DNA from: Prevotellaceae bacterium
GTDB lineage: Bacteria; Bacteroidota; Bacteroidia; Bacteroidales; UBA932
Direction: 5' to 3'
DNA: 5,614 bases
Assembly: GCA_031287815.1 (NCBI GenBank)
Contig: JAITSM010000164.1
Coordinates: forward strand, 1 to 5,614
The notes under the pieces were generated by a model. The model made no database searches. It was given only the letters and a program-made list of their open reading frames with translations, and was not told where the DNA came from. Numbering within the stretch: position 1 is the stretch's first letter; each line of letters opens with the position of its first letter. This document shows, one piece after another, positions 5,142 to 5,614 of the stretch. A program made the translations under genes and the position numbers.

Positions 5142-5614
5142 TTACAATAGATAATAACAACGAACGACGCCTAGTTGACCTTCATCCCCGAGAGAACCTA
5201 GGTGCCATTGCCCACAACCGTTACCGTCACATGTCTCATCTACGATGAGCCCATCCTCGCGGCCGGAATCATTCGTATACCAGGTGCAGAGGTCTTTTCT
5301 CACCGCACCATTAGCACTACCTGTATTGCTAGCCCACCCGTATGAGTCAGTTTTTGGCGAGCAGTTTGAATTGTACGAGCGCAAAGATGCAGTTAAGTCA
5401 GCATCCGAATTGAATGACCCAACGAGAGCAGCATAAGTCAGGCGGGTGGGCAATAACCATCCGGGTGGGCATATACCCTGTACGTTGCCGGTTGAACCAC
5501 TGGAGCCACCTGCATAGGAAGCGTAAATTTGCGCCCATGTATATGCCCTGCCGCATTCCTCTTTTGTGCAGCCGCTAATGGCAGCGCCTATTGTGGTACT
5601 ATTATAGCTTGCTA
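5142..5614 (-). CDS. FISUMP-like cysteine-rich secreted protein, C-terminal part (5' end outside window)
   Basis: The last 156 residues are visible; the frame stays open to the window edge, so the N-terminus and any signal peptide are missing. The stretch GRAYTWAQIY, then about 15 residues of Gly/Ser, then NVQGICPPGWLLPT (visible residues 43-56) is typical of the Fibrobacter succinogenes major paralogous (FISUMP) domain of surface or secreted proteins in Bacteroidetes and Fibrobacteres. The C-terminus GVVRCYYLL resembles the family's VRCV end. Eight cysteines (visible residues 15, 20, 48, 84, 109, 128, 133, 152) suggest disulfides in an extracytoplasmic domain. The usual WWSSS motif is not visible, so it is a divergent member or a related family. 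It faces sufC across 458 bp. Function is unknown; an internal start at TTG 5453 would cut through the conserved motif and is rejected. Confidence 0.7.
   Translation of the reverse strand, partial: ASYNSTTIGAAISGCTKEECGRAYTWAQIYASYAGGSSGSTGNVQGICPPGWLLPTRLTYAALVGSFNSDADLTASLRSYNSNCSPKTDSYGWASNTGSANGAVRKDLCTWYTNDSGREDGLIVDETCDGNGCGQWHLGSLGDEGQLGVVRCYYLL

Noticed and set aside
5245..5436. Plus-strand frame of 63 codons inside the FISUMP-like gene
   Set aside because: The minus-strand frame has the ICPPGW motif and stays open to the window edge; the plus frame resembles nothing.

Overview
The window looks like a piece of a Bacteroidota chromosome, most likely Bacteroidales. The evidence is a long DUF2723 membrane protein of the Bacteroidetes type, a SufC ATPase, a FISUMP-like cysteine-rich secreted protein, AT-rich leaders without Shine-Dalgarno sequences, and matches to the Bacteroidetes -7 promoter box TAnnTTTG. 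This assignment is made by eye; no database search was possible.

Layout. Positions 1-189 are GC-rich with small hairpins and no gene I can recognise. Positions 190-676 hold an inverted pair of 7-nt repeat arms, and between them lies a 425-bp miniature ISAs1-family element (228-652). It has recognisable terminal inverted repeats and a transposase reading frame that has lost its whole middle, in frame. A promoter-like sequence at 670-700 then leads into a 1040-residue DUF2723 protein (729-3851, +), a GT-C-type membrane glycosyltransferase homologue. A hairpin with 7-nt repeat arms and a GCTGGCGCC core fills the gap to sufC (3943-4683, +), which is complete with all ABC ATPase motifs but has no other suf gene in view. 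A composite repeat array with two such cores (4694-4813) separates sufC from a possible 29-codon minus-strand gene (4814-4903). The gap from there to 5141 has three consecutive strong hairpins (4955-5087), which may be a small structured RNA or terminators. The window ends inside a minus-strand FISUMP-like gene (5142 to beyond 5614).

How the parts relate. The DUF2723 protein and SufC have no obvious shared pathway: one probably glycosylates exported proteins, the other powers Fe-S cluster assembly. SufC and the rightmost genes converge, and the repeat array lies exactly where two transcription units would meet. The most unusual theme is a family of intergenic elements in which imperfect heptamer arrays flank a GGCGCC-type core. 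They start within about 0-10 nt of stop codons in three cases, and one is split by the miniature IS. I see no defence system, CRISPR array, tRNA or rRNA.
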